A stretch of 44,703 nt of DNA from the NCBI GenBank assembly GCA_944322635.1, contig CALUPL010000062.1:1-44703 (forward strand), read 5' to 3'. A model generated the notes under the pieces. It worked only from the letters and a program-made list of their open reading frames with translations, ran no database searches and was not told where the DNA came from. The translations under genes were made by a program, and so were the position numbers. Below, in pieces: positions 1-8,270 of the stretch. Source of the DNA: an uncultured Mailhella sp. Its GTDB lineage: Bacteria > Desulfobacterota > Desulfovibrionia > Desulfovibrionales > Desulfovibrionaceae. How positions within the stretch are numbered: position 1 is the stretch's first letter; each line of letters starts with the position of its first letter.

Positions 1-206
1 ACCACGGCTTCTGCGTGATTCCGCCCGAAGGCGTGGAAAAGGTGTACGTGAACCTCAACGACGGCACGCTGGAAGGCTTCCGCCATCCCACGAAGCCCAT
101 CATGACCGTGCAGCATCACCCCGAAGCTGCCGCCGGTCCCACCGACAGCCGCACCTTCTTCGCCGACTACAAAGCCATGGTGATGAAGGCCAAGGCCGGA
201 AAATGA
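1..206 (+). CDS. carA: carbamoyl-phosphate synthase small subunit, C-terminal end (partial)
   Basis: This is the last 67 codons of the glutamine amidotransferase subunit that supplies ammonia to carbamoyl-phosphate synthesis for pyrimidines and arginine. The frame is open from base 3 and ends with TGA at 204-206. The segment [14 protein letters not shown] and the motif [14 protein letters not shown] match the class I glutamine amidotransferase C-terminus: the His and Glu of HPEA belong to the Cys-His-Glu triad. The catalytic Cys lies outside the window. A strong hairpin about 50 bases downstream probably ends its transcript. The family call is secure because the last 40 residues are the most conserved part of CarA. 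Confidence 0.93.
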   Translation, partial: HGFCVIPPEGVEKVYVNLNDGTLEGFRHPTKPIMTVQHHPEAAAGPTDSRTFFADYKAMVMKAKAGK

Positions 207-255
207 GCTGAAAACATTCCGGAATTCCCGAGTTTTTCGGAGTGAAACTGTTTGT

Positions 256-299
256 CGAGGGGGAGGATGAAAGCAGAACGGCTTTCGTCCTCCCCCTCG
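256..299 (+). terminator. hairpin terminator downstream of carA
   Basis: Bases 256-274 pair with 281-299 as a 19-bp stem with one G-U pair and a 6-base loop. No clear T run follows, so it may act as a 3'-end stabilising hairpin as much as an intrinsic terminator. Confidence 0.6.
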
Positions 300-472
300 G
301 TACATTAAGGCTCCATGCCGGGTACGCTCTCGTGAGTTTCCTTGTGCTTTGAAACACGGTATCATCGACAGGATGTTGAAAAAGCAATCAAAGATATTCG
401 GAGCTTCAATGCTGCATCTTCTTCGAAAATCTGCTTGACTTACCCTTATTCGCCTCCGGCAAAAGCTGACGC

Positions 473-855
473 ATGAATCTGGCCGATAAAAATTTCTTGA
501 TTCTGGAAATTCTGCTGCTGATCGGCGCGGCCGTCAGTTCAGTCATTCTGACCTCCTCCCTCCAGCTCTTCACCGTTTTTTCTTTCCCTACCTCATCGGC
601 GCTCTCATGGCCTGGAAACACCACCAAGACCTTGTCTGGTGGAAACTGGCAGGAAAACTGCTGATCCTTGCCTCCGTCATTCTCATCATCGAACTGTTCG
701 GACTGGTTCGGATATGGCATGATCCCAATGAGGGCACCTGCCTGACGGGCAGCGAGATGGCCGGCATCGTCATGCTGCTATGGGCAGTCCATGCTCCGGT
801 TCTCATCGGCTGTGCCTCCTATGTCGTCTGCCGTCTCATGCCGAACAACAAATGA
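473..855 (+). pseudogene. small four-helix membrane protein interrupted by a frameshift
   Basis: Two overlapping pieces read as one membrane protein when joined. Frame 2 from ATG 473 gives MNLADKNFLILEILLLIGAA and continues to about 577; frame 1 carries on with FPYLIGALMAWKHH and ends at the TGA at 853-855. The switch falls in a six-T run at 576-581, and one extra T would restore a single frame of about 127 residues. The joined product would have hydrophobic segments near residues 8-27, 32-50, 62-82 and 97-118. I do not recognise the family. It could be a real lesion, a phase-variable tract or a sequencing error; no good -1 slippery heptamer is in phase. No strong Shine-Dalgarno sequence is visible. 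Confidence 0.5.
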
Positions 856-890
856 TCCGTCCGACATCGCCCGCAATTCAGAGCCTATTT

Positions 891-910
891 GGCTTTTACG
901 ATAAAAAGCC
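891..910 (+). terminator. possible weak hairpin terminator
   Basis: GGCTTTT and AAAAGCC form a 7-bp stem around a 6-base loop in the gap before the M24 peptidase. No T run follows. Confidence 0.3.
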
Positions 911-1034
911 TTATCGTCCCGAAAAGGAACAGGATTCGCCCTGCCGAGGAGAGGCGGCTCCTGCGCCCGATCATTCCGCACCACGGAACCGGTGCTCTTT
1001 TTCCGCGCCGAACGGCGCAGCATACGAGGACATC

Positions 1035-2114
1035 ATGAACAAGGAAACCTTTGAGGCCCGCCGCGAAAAACTGCGCCGCCTCATGCACGAAGAAGGACTC
1101 GACGCCATCATCGTCAGCCAGCCTGCCAACCGCTTCTATCTTTCCGGCTTCGAGCTGCACGACTGCCAGTGCAACGAAAGCTCTGGCTGTCTCATCGTCA
1201 TGAAGGACGGCAAGGACTGGCTGTGCACAGATTCCCGCTACGAGGAGGCTGCGGCCAAGCTCTGGGACAGGGAACGCGTATTCATCTACCGCGGCGCCTC
1301 TTCCGAAGCGCTCAACGAGCTTCTCAAAAAACTTTGCGGCCGCACCGGCGTCGTCGGCATGGAGGCCGAACACCTTTCCTGGAACTATGTGCAACGGCTG
1401 GAATCGGGGCTCACGCTCAAGTCCGCCGACGGCCTTGTGGAAAAGCTGCGTGAGGTGAAGGATGAAGAGGAAATTCGTCTCATTGCCGAATCCGTGTCGC
1501 TCAACCATAAGATGCTGGAATGGCTGCCTTCCGTGCTCGTGCCCGGGCAGGATGAAGCGGGCGCAGCCTGGGCCATCGAAAAATACTACCGCGAACACGG
1601 CGCGTCGGAACTCAGTTTTCCTTCCATCGTGGCCATGAACGCCAATGCGGCCCTTCCTCACTACGCTCCGGACTCTCCCGCCGTATTTACGGAAAACTGC
1701 ATGGTCCTCGTGGACGAAGGCTGCCGTCTGAACCGTTACTGCTCTGATCAGACCCGCACGTACTGGATAGGAGACAATCCTTCCCCACGCTTCACGGAAA
1801 TGCTGGAACGCGTGCAGGAAGCCCAGCGCCGCGCCATTGCCGCCCTGCGTCCCGGCGTTACGGGCAGAGAAGTGCATCAGATTGCCGTGGACTATTTCGC
1901 TTCCTGCGGCATGGATCGCTTCTTCACCCATTCCCTGGGCCACGGCGTAGGCCTGGAAACCCACGAGGGCCCGCGTCTCAGCCCCACCAGCATAAAACCT
2001 CTTCAGCCCGGCATGATCGTCACCATAGAACCCGGACTGTACTTCCCCGGATGGGGAGGGGCACGTTGGGAATACATGGCCGTCATCACAGAGGACGGCT
2101 GCCGGGTGTTCTAG
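1035..2114 (+). CDS. M24 family Xaa-Pro aminopeptidase/dipeptidase
   Basis: This is a cytoplasmic dinuclear-metal peptidase (359 aa) that would remove or split residues next to proline. The N-terminal creatinase-like domain covers about residues 5-130 and the pita-bread catalytic domain about 140-359. All five metal ligands of the family are visible in order: Asp in VDEG, Asp in CSDQTRT, His in SLGHGVGLETHEGP, Glu in TIEPG, and Glu in GARWEYMAV. The ATG at 1035 is preceded by CGAGGA; the frame stays open upstream, but that extension has no family similarity. The C-terminus stops at GCRVF, roughly ten residues earlier than in many relatives. PepQ/PepP-like is a safe class call; the exact substrate is not. 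Confidence 0.88.
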   Translation: MNKETFEARREKLRRLMHEEGLDAIIVSQPANRFYLSGFELHDCQCNESSGCLIVMKDGKDWLCTDSRYEEAAAKLWDRERVFIYRGASSEALNELLKKLCGRTGVVGMEAEHLSWNYVQRLESGLTLKSADGLVEKLREVKDEEEIRLIAESVSLNHKMLEWLPSVLVPGQDEAGAAWAIEKYYREHGASELSFPSIVAMNANAALPHYAPDSPAVFTENCMVLVDEGCRLNRYCSDQTRTYWIGDNPSPRFTEMLERVQEAQRRAIAALRPGVTGREVHQIAVDYFASCGMDRFFTHSLGHGVGLETHEGPRLSPTSIKPLQPGMIVTIEPGLYFPGWGGARWEYMAVITEDGCRVF

Positions 2115-2351
2115 CGCCGCGGCTCTGCTTTCTCTCCCTTCACGATCACGGAAAAAACGCCGTTCCTGACCGAAAGTGCTTCCCAGTCCGAAGAGCCCCT
2201 GCTCACGAGGGCGAAACGAATATCCACGGCAAAGGCACAGCTTACGAAAATCAATGCTCTGGACGGAAACGGGAGCATGATTATCTTCTGTCTGTCGGAG
2301 GAAGAGATTTTTTCCGTACCGACGCTTCACCCCACTCTTCAGGAGACTCGC

Positions 2352-3266
2352 ATGATTCACCCCGAAAAGCGGCATTTCATCATTGTAGCCAAGACGCTCG
2401 GCATTCAGGTTCTGCTGTTTGTCGGCATTCTGTTCACCGTGTGGGGCTCACAGAAGCTCTACACCCTCATTGATCCCGTCAAGTTTCCCGTCTATCAGGC
2501 CGAAATCAAGGACAACATGACGGAGCAGGAAAAGGGAGCGGCACTGCTGTCCGCGCTTACGAACCGCATGGAAGCGGAACTTTCCTCCACCTTCGGCTGG
2601 ACGGCCAACGACATTCTGTTCAACCGCTGGATCATGGACAACCGCGCCTACCGCCAGTTCGGCACCTACGTGGCCACAAAAATGCTGTTTGACCACTACT
2701 CCACCGTTATAGCTAAGCTGGGCAACAACGACAGAGAAAGCGACCTGCTCTACAACGCTCGCCTCAACTACTTTGCCATCAGTCCCCAGCGCTGGGGCAT
2801 GCTGTTCATCCCCTCGGCCGAAGGCTCCTTCAAAAAGGCCCTCTCCATGACCGACCAGTACAAGAAGGACCTTCTTGCAGGAAAGGCCGTGTACAACTGC
2901 CGCACCGACGACATCTATTCCGCGTTCAATCTCATTCTCGGCGAAACGGTGTTCGGCTACGCTCTGGGCCTGCTCAACGACAGTCAGGATCTGCCCTTCT
3001 ATACGCTGGACAACCGCATCTACGAAGCGCAGGGCGTCATCATGGTAGTGCGCGACTACCTCAAGGCCATGTATGAGCTTTATCCTGAAATCGGCAACAA
3101 GAACAACGAACAGAACATGGCCGAAGCCATGCGCTACATGGATCTCATATGCAACTACGATCCCATGTACATCACCTCGTCGTTCAACTCGGGAGAACTC
3201 ATCATTTCCTATCTGCTTTTTGCCCGCAACCGCCTTACCGACATCCGCGACAGCCTGAGAATCTGA
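2352..3266 (+). CDS. DUF2333 family membrane-anchored protein
   Basis: A 304-residue protein with one N-terminal membrane helix (about residues 14-36, VLLFVGILFTVWGS) followed by a soluble, mostly helical domain. The segment RMEAELSSTFGWTANDILF, a run of NRAYRQFGTYVATK type and the later FIPSAEGSF match what I remember of DUF2333, a family of unknown function in Gram-negative bacteria. The ATG at 2352 has AGGAGA six bases upstream. A more upstream start at 2277 is possible in frame but lacks a ribosome binding site. The gene is followed by a strong hairpin at 3354-3380. The helix suggests inner-membrane anchoring with the main domain facing the periplasm or cytoplasm; orientation cannot be decided here. 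Confidence 0.75.
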   Translation: MIHPEKRHFIIVAKTLGIQVLLFVGILFTVWGSQKLYTLIDPVKFPVYQAEIKDNMTEQEKGAALLSALTNRMEAELSSTFGWTANDILFNRWIMDNRAYRQFGTYVATKMLFDHYSTVIAKLGNNDRESDLLYNARLNYFAISPQRWGMLFIPSAEGSFKKALSMTDQYKKDLLAGKAVYNCRTDDIYSAFNLILGETVFGYALGLLNDSQDLPFYTLDNRIYEAQGVIMVVRDYLKAMYELYPEIGNKNNEQNMAEAMRYMDLICNYDPMYITSSFNSGELIISYLLFARNRLTDIRDSLRI

Positions 3267-3353
3267 CGCACAGACAGGCATTATGAAAAAACCGACGGCG
3301 ACAGGACGAACAATCACCTGAGTTGTTCCGTCGGCGCATGAATCGAAACCCAC

Positions 3354-3380
3354 GGGGGAAGGAAACGTTTTCCTTCCCCC
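3354..3380 (+). terminator. intrinsic terminator after the DUF2333 gene
   Basis: GGGGGAAGGAAA pairs with TTTCCTTCCCCC over 12 bp with a 3-base loop, followed by TTTCCC. It lies just before abgA, which argues for the abgA start at 3401 rather than at the ATG at 3338. Confidence 0.7.
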
Positions 3381-3400
3381 TTTCCCTTATCACGACTGCC

Positions 3401-4696
3401 ATGACAGAACATCTTTCACCCATCACGCAGGAAAGGCTGACTGCCCTGCGCAGACTGTTCCATCAACACGCCGAAACCGGCATGGCGGAATTCTGGACCA
3501 CAGCACGAATAGCCGAAGAGCTTGAAGCTCTCGGACTCTCTCCCATCGTGGGGGAAAAAGTTTCCCGGCAGGAAGCACGCATGGGCATGCCGGATGACAC
3601 CACGCTGCGCGCGGCAGAAGAAAGAGCTCTAAGAGAAGGAGCTCCGCATTCCCGGATTGAACGCATGGAAGGCGTTACCGGACTTGTGGTAAACATTCGT
3701 CCCGATCTGCCCGTCCATACCGTGCTGCGTTTCGACATAGACGCCCTCAACGTGCAGGAAAGCGACGCTCCCGAACATCGTCCCGTCCGGGAAGGCTTTG
3801 CCTCCCTTCATGAAGGAATTTGTCATGCCTGCGGCCACGACGGCCACATAGCCATAGGACTCGGCCTGGCACATGAACTCATGAGAAGGCGTTCTCGTCT
3901 TACGCACAACGTACGACTGCTCTTTCAGCCCGGGGAAGAAGGATGCCGGGGAGCAAGAGCCATGGTTGCCGCAGGCTGGCTGGAAGGCGCAAGGCATTTT
4001 CTGGCCGCACACATAGGCATGTGGGCCGAAAAAAATCACGCTCTGGTATGCGGCGCGCGCGGATTTCTGGCCACAACGAAGTTCGACGTGGAGTTCTCCG
4101 GCCGGGCCGCCCACGCCGGAGCAGAACCGCAGAAGGGAGCGAACTCACTCCTGGCCGCAGCCAGCGCAGTTCTCAACATGCACGCTCTGCCCCGGCACGG
4201 GGAAGGAGACTCCCGCATCACCGTAGGCACGCTCACGGCAGGCAGCGGACGCAACGTCATTGCCGATCACGCCTTCATGACCTGCGAAACCCGCGGAGCC
4301 ACTACGGCCGTCAACGACTATATGTTCGAACACTGTCGCTCCATTCTGGAGCACACGGCCGCCATGTACGAACAGCATTGCCGCATCCGGCTCATGGGCG
4401 GCTCCGACAGCGCCGGAAGCGACGATTCCATGATCCGCGTCGTCCGCGAGGCCGCCCGCACCGTGCCCTGGTTCCATGAGGAACTCATACGCGACAGTGC
4501 TCCGGGGTACGGCAGCGACGACGCCTGCGTGCCCATGGCCGCCGTGCAGAAACAGGGCGGCGACGCCGCCTATCTCATGCTGGGAAGCCGCCTGGCCGCC
4601 GGGCATCACTCCCCGAATTTCGATTTCGACGAAAAAACGCTCCTGCCATCCGTGGAACTTCTCACGAAAATCGTTCTTATGCTCGATGTCATTTGA
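3401..4696 (+). CDS. abgA: M20 family amidohydrolase, AbgA-like (aminobenzoyl-glutamate hydrolase subunit A type)
   Basis: A 431-residue zinc amidohydrolase very similar along its length to E. coli AbgA, which with AbgB hydrolyses p-aminobenzoyl-glutamate, a folate breakdown product. Shared features include RRLFHQHAETGMAEF near the start, the AbgA-specific insertion around residues 60-90 (RMGMPDDTTL), the metal motif HACGHDGHIAIGLGLAHEL, the Glu pair in PGEEG, the dimerisation-domain stretch FSGRAAHAGAEPQ, and the end motif LAAGHHSPNFDFDE. The start was chosen by alignment with AbgA; the Shine-Dalgarno sequence is poor. No abgB or abgT neighbour is present in the window, so it may act alone and on a different N-acyl amino acid. 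Confidence 0.85.
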   Translation: MTEHLSPITQERLTALRRLFHQHAETGMAEFWTTARIAEELEALGLSPIVGEKVSRQEARMGMPDDTTLRAAEERALREGAPHSRIERMEGVTGLVVNIRPDLPVHTVLRFDIDALNVQESDAPEHRPVREGFASLHEGICHACGHDGHIAIGLGLAHELMRRRSRLTHNVRLLFQPGEEGCRGARAMVAAGWLEGARHFLAAHIGMWAEKNHALVCGARGFLATTKFDVEFSGRAAHAGAEPQKGANSLLAAASAVLNMHALPRHGEGDSRITVGTLTAGSGRNVIADHAFMTCETRGATTAVNDYMFEHCRSILEHTAAMYEQHCRIRLMGGSDSAGSDDSMIRVVREAARTVPWFHEELIRDSAPGYGSDDACVPMAAVQKQGGDAAYLMLGSRLAAGHHSPNFDFDEKTLLPSVELLTKIVLMLDVI

Positions 4697-4798
4697 AATG
4701 CCGTACAAAAGACCGCTATCTCTGGTTCACTGCCTTCGGTAAGACATTCCCAAGCAGAAACTTCGACGCCGCCGAAGCAAAAGCCTTTCCGACGCAAA

Positions 4799-4842
4799 AA
4801 GTCGGCGAGGTATCCGGACAATTCCGGATTCTTCGCCGACTT
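4799..4842. terminator. hairpin between convergent abgA and HIT genes
   Basis: The outer arms AAGTCGGCGA/TCGCCGACTT and inner arms ATCCGGA/TCCGGAT form a long interrupted stem in the gap between convergent genes. It can serve as a bidirectional terminator. Confidence 0.6.
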
Positions 4843-4892
4843 CATGCAGGAGGACCATGATTTCTTTTCGGAAAGGCCCGCCTTCCGTCCCG

Positions 4893-5324
4893 TTACACGC
4901 CGGGCAGCTCCTTTCTGATGCGCTCTATCATCTCCGCACATTCAGCATCGGAAAGCATGACGGCATGGGGATTCATCTGAAAGGTTCCGCCCCATTCAAA
5001 CTGCCCTTCATACTTGGGAACCAGATGAAAATGCAGATGAGGATTCAAGTCCCCGAATGCTCCGTAGTTCACCTTCTGCGGATGAAACATTTTGTGTATG
5101 AGTCTGGCAATACGCGCGACATCCGACATGAAGCCCTGAAGCTGCTCCGGCGTGATGTCCACGATTTCGCTCACATGACCGCGATAGGCAACCACCATGC
5201 GTCCGGGATGACTCTGTTCCTTGAAAAGATACAGAGAAGAATATTCGGAAATATCGTCTATTTTGACGGCAAACTCAGCCAGGGCGGGACCGCCGTGGCA
5301 ATAGGGACAATTTTCAGCGCTCAT
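4893..5324 (-). CDS. HIT family (histidine triad) protein
   Basis: A 143-residue nucleotide-binding hydrolase or transferase of the HIT superfamily. The signature PHLHFHLVPK holds the three histidines and lies in the C-terminal half; DLNPH just upstream is also typical. The N-terminus carries CPYCHGG, a possible zinc-binding pair seen in many bacterial HIT proteins. The ATG at 5324 was chosen because AAGGATG precedes it at good spacing. The in-frame ATG nine codons upstream (5351) has no ribosome binding site. The physiological substrate (dinucleoside polyphosphate, AMP-lysine or other) cannot be told from sequence. It is transcribed in the same direction as kdgK upstream but 48 bases away and may be a separate unit. 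Confidence 0.87.
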   Translation of the reverse strand: MSAENCPYCHGGPALAEFAVKIDDISEYSSLYLFKEQSHPGRMVVAYRGHVSEIVDITPEQLQGFMSDVARIARLIHKMFHPQKVNYGAFGDLNPHLHFHLVPKYEGQFEWGGTFQMNPHAVMLSDAECAEMIERIRKELPGV

Positions 5325-5372
5325 AAAAACATCCTTTTCCGCTTTTCTCATAAAAAAGAAAAACTATAGAAT

Positions 5373-6350
5373 TCAGTCTGCCTGACAGTCGGCAAACACA
5401 GCCGGCGTGACGTCTGCAGGAATGATGGCTCCGGGATACATGATGACGGCGGAAGCCAGACGATGGGCCCGATGGACGGCTTCTTCCGCAGACAGGCCGT
5501 AATGCACGGCCGCAAGATAGCCTGCCGTGAAGGAATCCCCCGCCGCGGTGGTATCCCTCGGCTCCAGCATACATCCGAGCTGCACCGTGCGCGTTTTCCC
5601 CGTTCTGTTGTTCAGCACAAGGCACGGCTTTCCGCCGTTCTTGATGATCACTTCTTCGGCCCCGAGTTCGGCAAGGGCAGGCAGAAATCCGGGATCATCG
5701 CAGTCGCAGCAGTCATAGCCTGCCGCACGAAGTTCTTCAGGCGAGAGGAAAACCCAGCGGCACACGCGCGTAAGGCGGCGGAAATGCGGCGCGGCGTTCT
5801 TCTCCGGATTCGTTCCCCACAGATGAGGACGGAAATTGAAGTCGAACGACAGACTCACGCCCTGCTCCGCCAGTCCTTCCAGCGCACAAAGCAGTCTCTC
5901 CCGGCTCTCAGGATACAGAACGGCAAGACTGATGCCGCTCAGATGAACGGCGTCGAACCCGCTCAGACGAGAAAGCACCTTTTCCGCTTCCGGGGTTTCA
6001 AAGCAGCCGCGAACGGCAGCCTCACTGCGCCAGTACTGAAAATGGCGTTCGCCCGAGGCATCCACGTCAATGGCGTACAGCCCCGGCAACTTACCGGAAA
6101 TTTTCTGCGACAGCGAGGAATGCACGCCGCAGTCATGCCAGAAATCCAGCATTTCCCGACTGAACGTGTCCGAGGCTCCCACGGCGGAAACGTACTCCAC
6201 ATGAACATCCTTGCCGCACATTCTGGAAAGGTATGCCGCCGTGTTCAGCGTATCGCCGCCGAAGGTCTGAACAAGATGTCCGCCCTCCTTGTGAAGCTCT
6301 ATCATGCACTCGCCTATGACGGCGACATTCCATGGTCTGGTATGGGACAT
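5373..6350 (-). CDS. kdgK: 2-keto-3-deoxygluconate kinase (PfkB family)
   Basis: A 325-residue ribokinase-fold kinase expected to phosphorylate 2-keto-3-deoxygluconate (KDG) to KDPG. The N-terminal substrate motif FGGDTLNTAAYLSRM (about residues 30-44) and the PfkB signature 2 DTTAAGDSFTAGYLAA (about 266-281, catalytic Asp272) are intact. The KDG-kinase call rests on the GGDTLNTA motif and on kduD directly upstream. The ATG at 6350 has GAGAGG upstream, overlapping the stop of kduD, so the two are probably translationally coupled. With the KDPG aldolase at 10689-11720 it completes KDG breakdown to pyruvate and glyceraldehyde-3-phosphate. Other sugar-acid kinase activities are possible. Confidence 0.85.
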   Translation of the reverse strand: MSHTRPWNVAVIGECMIELHKEGGHLVQTFGGDTLNTAAYLSRMCGKDVHVEYVSAVGASDTFSREMLDFWHDCGVHSSLSQKISGKLPGLYAIDVDASGERHFQYWRSEAAVRGCFETPEAEKVLSRLSGFDAVHLSGISLAVLYPESRERLLCALEGLAEQGVSLSFDFNFRPHLWGTNPEKNAAPHFRRLTRVCRWVFLSPEELRAAGYDCCDCDDPGFLPALAELGAEEVIIKNGGKPCLVLNNRTGKTRTVQLGCMLEPRDTTAAGDSFTAGYLAAVHYGLSAEEAVHRAHRLASAVIMYPGAIIPADVTPAVFADCQAD

Positions 6351-6360
6351 GCTCAACCTC

Positions 6361-7128
6361 TCATTTCACCAGATAGCCGCCGTCCACGGGAATGACGGCG
6401 CCGCCGAGGTAATCGCTGGCGGCCGAGGCAAGAAAAATGACGGTGCCCTTCATGTCGTCGGGGGTCCCCCAGCGTCCGGCGGGAATGCGATCCACGATCT
6501 GCTGGAAGCGAGGATTGTTCCTGTCGGTAAGAGCGGCGTTCATGTCCGTAGCCATGTATCCGGGGGCAATGGCATTGACGTTGACGCCGCGCTTCATCCA
6601 GTCGTTGGAAAGGGCCTTGGTCAGCTGAGCTATGCCTCCCTTGGAGGCGGCATAGGCGGGAATGGTCTGTCCTCCGAAGAAGGATATCATGGACGCCACA
6701 TTGATGATCTTGCCGTATCCCGCCTTCAGCATCATTCGGCCTGCTTCCTGACAGAGAAGGAACACGGAATCAAGGTTCACGGTCAAAACCTCATCCCACT
6801 CCTCCACGGGAAACTCTTCGGCGCTGTGACGGCGCTGTATTCCGTGAGCCGTCACAAGAATATCCAGGGTTCCGCCGAGCTTGTCCACGCATTCCCGAAA
6901 TGCCCTGTACACTTCGTCGCGGCTGTGGAAGTCGGCTCTTACGCCGTGGCAGCGGAAGCCTCTCCGGCAGAATTCCTCCGCCTCCGAAAAGCACTTGTCG
7001 GAAGTTCCCACAATGACGACTTCCGCTCCGGCTTCCATAAGACCCTCAGCCATGCCCCTTCCCAGCCCCCGGGTACCGCCGGTGACAATGGCTTTTCTGC
7101 CGGTAAGATCAAACAGATTCATGCTCAT
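6361..7128 (-). CDS. kduD: 2-dehydro-3-deoxy-D-gluconate 5-dehydrogenase (SDR family)
   Basis: A 255-residue short-chain dehydrogenase. The Rossmann motif VTGGTRGLGRG (about 16-26) and the catalytic Ser146, Tyr159 and Lys163 (ASMISFFGGQTIPAYAASK) are present. The stretches NVNAIAPGYMATDMNAAL and DRIPAGRWGTPDDMKGTVIF match E. coli KduD closely. KduD reduces 3-deoxy-D-glycero-2,5-hexodiulosonate to KDG. The usual NNAG structural motif reads TAHG, which is uncommon. ATG 7128 was chosen because GGAG lies five bases upstream; the frame stays open upstream to 7287 but without family similarity. A terminator hairpin separates it from the upstream dehydrogenase, so kduD-kdgK may have their own promoter. 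Confidence 0.87.
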   Translation of the reverse strand: MSMNLFDLTGRKAIVTGGTRGLGRGMAEGLMEAGAEVVIVGTSDKCFSEAEEFCRRGFRCHGVRADFHSRDEVYRAFRECVDKLGGTLDILVTAHGIQRRHSAEEFPVEEWDEVLTVNLDSVFLLCQEAGRMMLKAGYGKIINVASMISFFGGQTIPAYAASKGGIAQLTKALSNDWMKRGVNVNAIAPGYMATDMNAALTDRNNPRFQQIVDRIPAGRWGTPDDMKGTVIFLASAASDYLGGAVIPVDGGYLVK

Positions 7129-7235
7129 AAGATCTCCAGTAACGAGCCCGCCCGAGGCCGACCCGAATCGTATGACACGGAAATTCTCTTGAAAACTGTC
7201 AAAAGACTTGACGTTCCCGCATGGCGGGAAAGAAC

Positions 7236-7278
7236 GCTTTCCGTCGGACGGGGCATCCGCTTCCGTCCGACGGAAAGC
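7236..7278 (-). terminator. strong hairpin terminator between the hydroxyacid dehydrogenase and kduD
   Basis: Bases 7236-7251 pair perfectly with 7263-7278 (16 bp, 11-base loop). Read on the minus strand it lies just after the stop at 7299 and is followed by GTTCTTT. It splits the long minus-strand block into two parts. Confidence 0.75.
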
Positions 7279-7298
7279 TTCATCCATTCATTCTCGCT

Positions 7299-8258
7299 CT
7301 AAACCCTGTTCACAGGGCTGCGCAGCTTTTCTCCGCGCGCAAAGCGCACGGCCTCTTCGGCCACCTTGCGCTTGAGTTCGGAAGCGGCCTGTTCGGAATA
7401 CCAGGCCATGTGCGGCGTGCAGATGAAGTTGTCGTGACGCAGCAGCGGTGAGTCGAAGTCGATGGGTTCCTTTTCGGTTACGTCCAAAGCGGCTCCGGCA
7501 ATGGCGCCTTCGGAAAGCGCCTTGTCCAGGGCAGCCTCATCCACAAGACCTCCGCGCGAAGTGTTCACCAGGTAGGCGGTGCTCTTCATTTTTGCGAAAG
7601 CGTCGGCGTTTATGATGTTGCGGGTCTCGTCGGTAAGCGGCATATGCAGCACCACGAAGTCTGCGGTACGCAGCAGCGTGTCGAGATCCACCGGTTCGAT
7701 GTAGTCGGTGCCGTCTGCGGCATTGGGCTTGTAGTAGGGATCATAGCCCACCACACGGCCGAAAAGCGCGCGGGCCTTTCCTGCAAAGTTGCGGCCGTTG
7801 CGGCCGAGTCCCGCCACGCCCAGCGTCTGCTCGGAAAGACGGAACAGAGGAATGGAATCCTCATAGTTCCAGCGTCCCTTACGGACATCGGCATTCATGA
7901 ACGACACCTTTCTGGCAAGGTCCAGCGTCAGAGCAAGCGCCTGATCCGCCACTTCATTCATGCCGTAATCCGGCACGTTGCACACCTGCACGCCGAGTTC
8001 CGTGGCCGCTTCCAGATCGATGTTGTTCACGCCGACGCCGTAACGGACGATCTGCCTGATTTCAGGACGCAGGGCTTCCAGCACGCGACGGGTAAACGGG
8101 GCGTACTGATTGATGAATATTTCTCCGCCCTTGCATTCGGAAATGAGTTCATCTTCCGTACGGCACTGCTTCAGCTCAAAATCGAGGCCGGCAGCTTCGA
8201 AAACGGCGGTTTCCTCATTGAGATTGACGTGATCACAGTCGGAAATAATGATCTTCAT
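7299..8258 (-). CDS. D-isomer-specific 2-hydroxyacid dehydrogenase (CtBP-like)
   Basis: A 319-residue NAD(P)-dependent enzyme interconverting a 2-keto acid and a D-2-hydroxy acid. The nucleotide motif GLGRNG (residues 150-155) and the catalytic trio Arg235 (NTSRGGLVDE), Glu264 (DVTEKEP) and His283 (TPHMAWYSE) are intact. The substrate loop RYGVGVNNID resembles C-terminal-binding-protein-like and phosphoglycerate-dehydrogenase-like members. It lies 12 bases after the IolB-like gene and probably shares its transcript. Its substrate is not evident; one idea is reduction or oxidation of a sugar-acid intermediate of the same pathway. A second, different family member lies at 14484-15464. Confidence 0.87.
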   Translation of the reverse strand: MKIIISDCDHVNLNEETAVFEAAGLDFELKQCRTEDELISECKGGEIFINQYAPFTRRVLEALRPEIRQIVRYGVGVNNIDLEAATELGVQVCNVPDYGMNEVADQALALTLDLARKVSFMNADVRKGRWNYEDSIPLFRLSEQTLGVAGLGRNGRNFAGKARALFGRVVGYDPYYKPNAADGTDYIEPVDLDTLLRTADFVVLHMPLTDETRNIINADAFAKMKSTAYLVNTSRGGLVDEAALDKALSEGAIAGAALDVTEKEPIDFDSPLLRHDNFICTPHMAWYSEQAASELKRKVAEEAVRFARGEKLRSPVNRV

Positions 8259-8270
8259 GCCGATTTCCCC

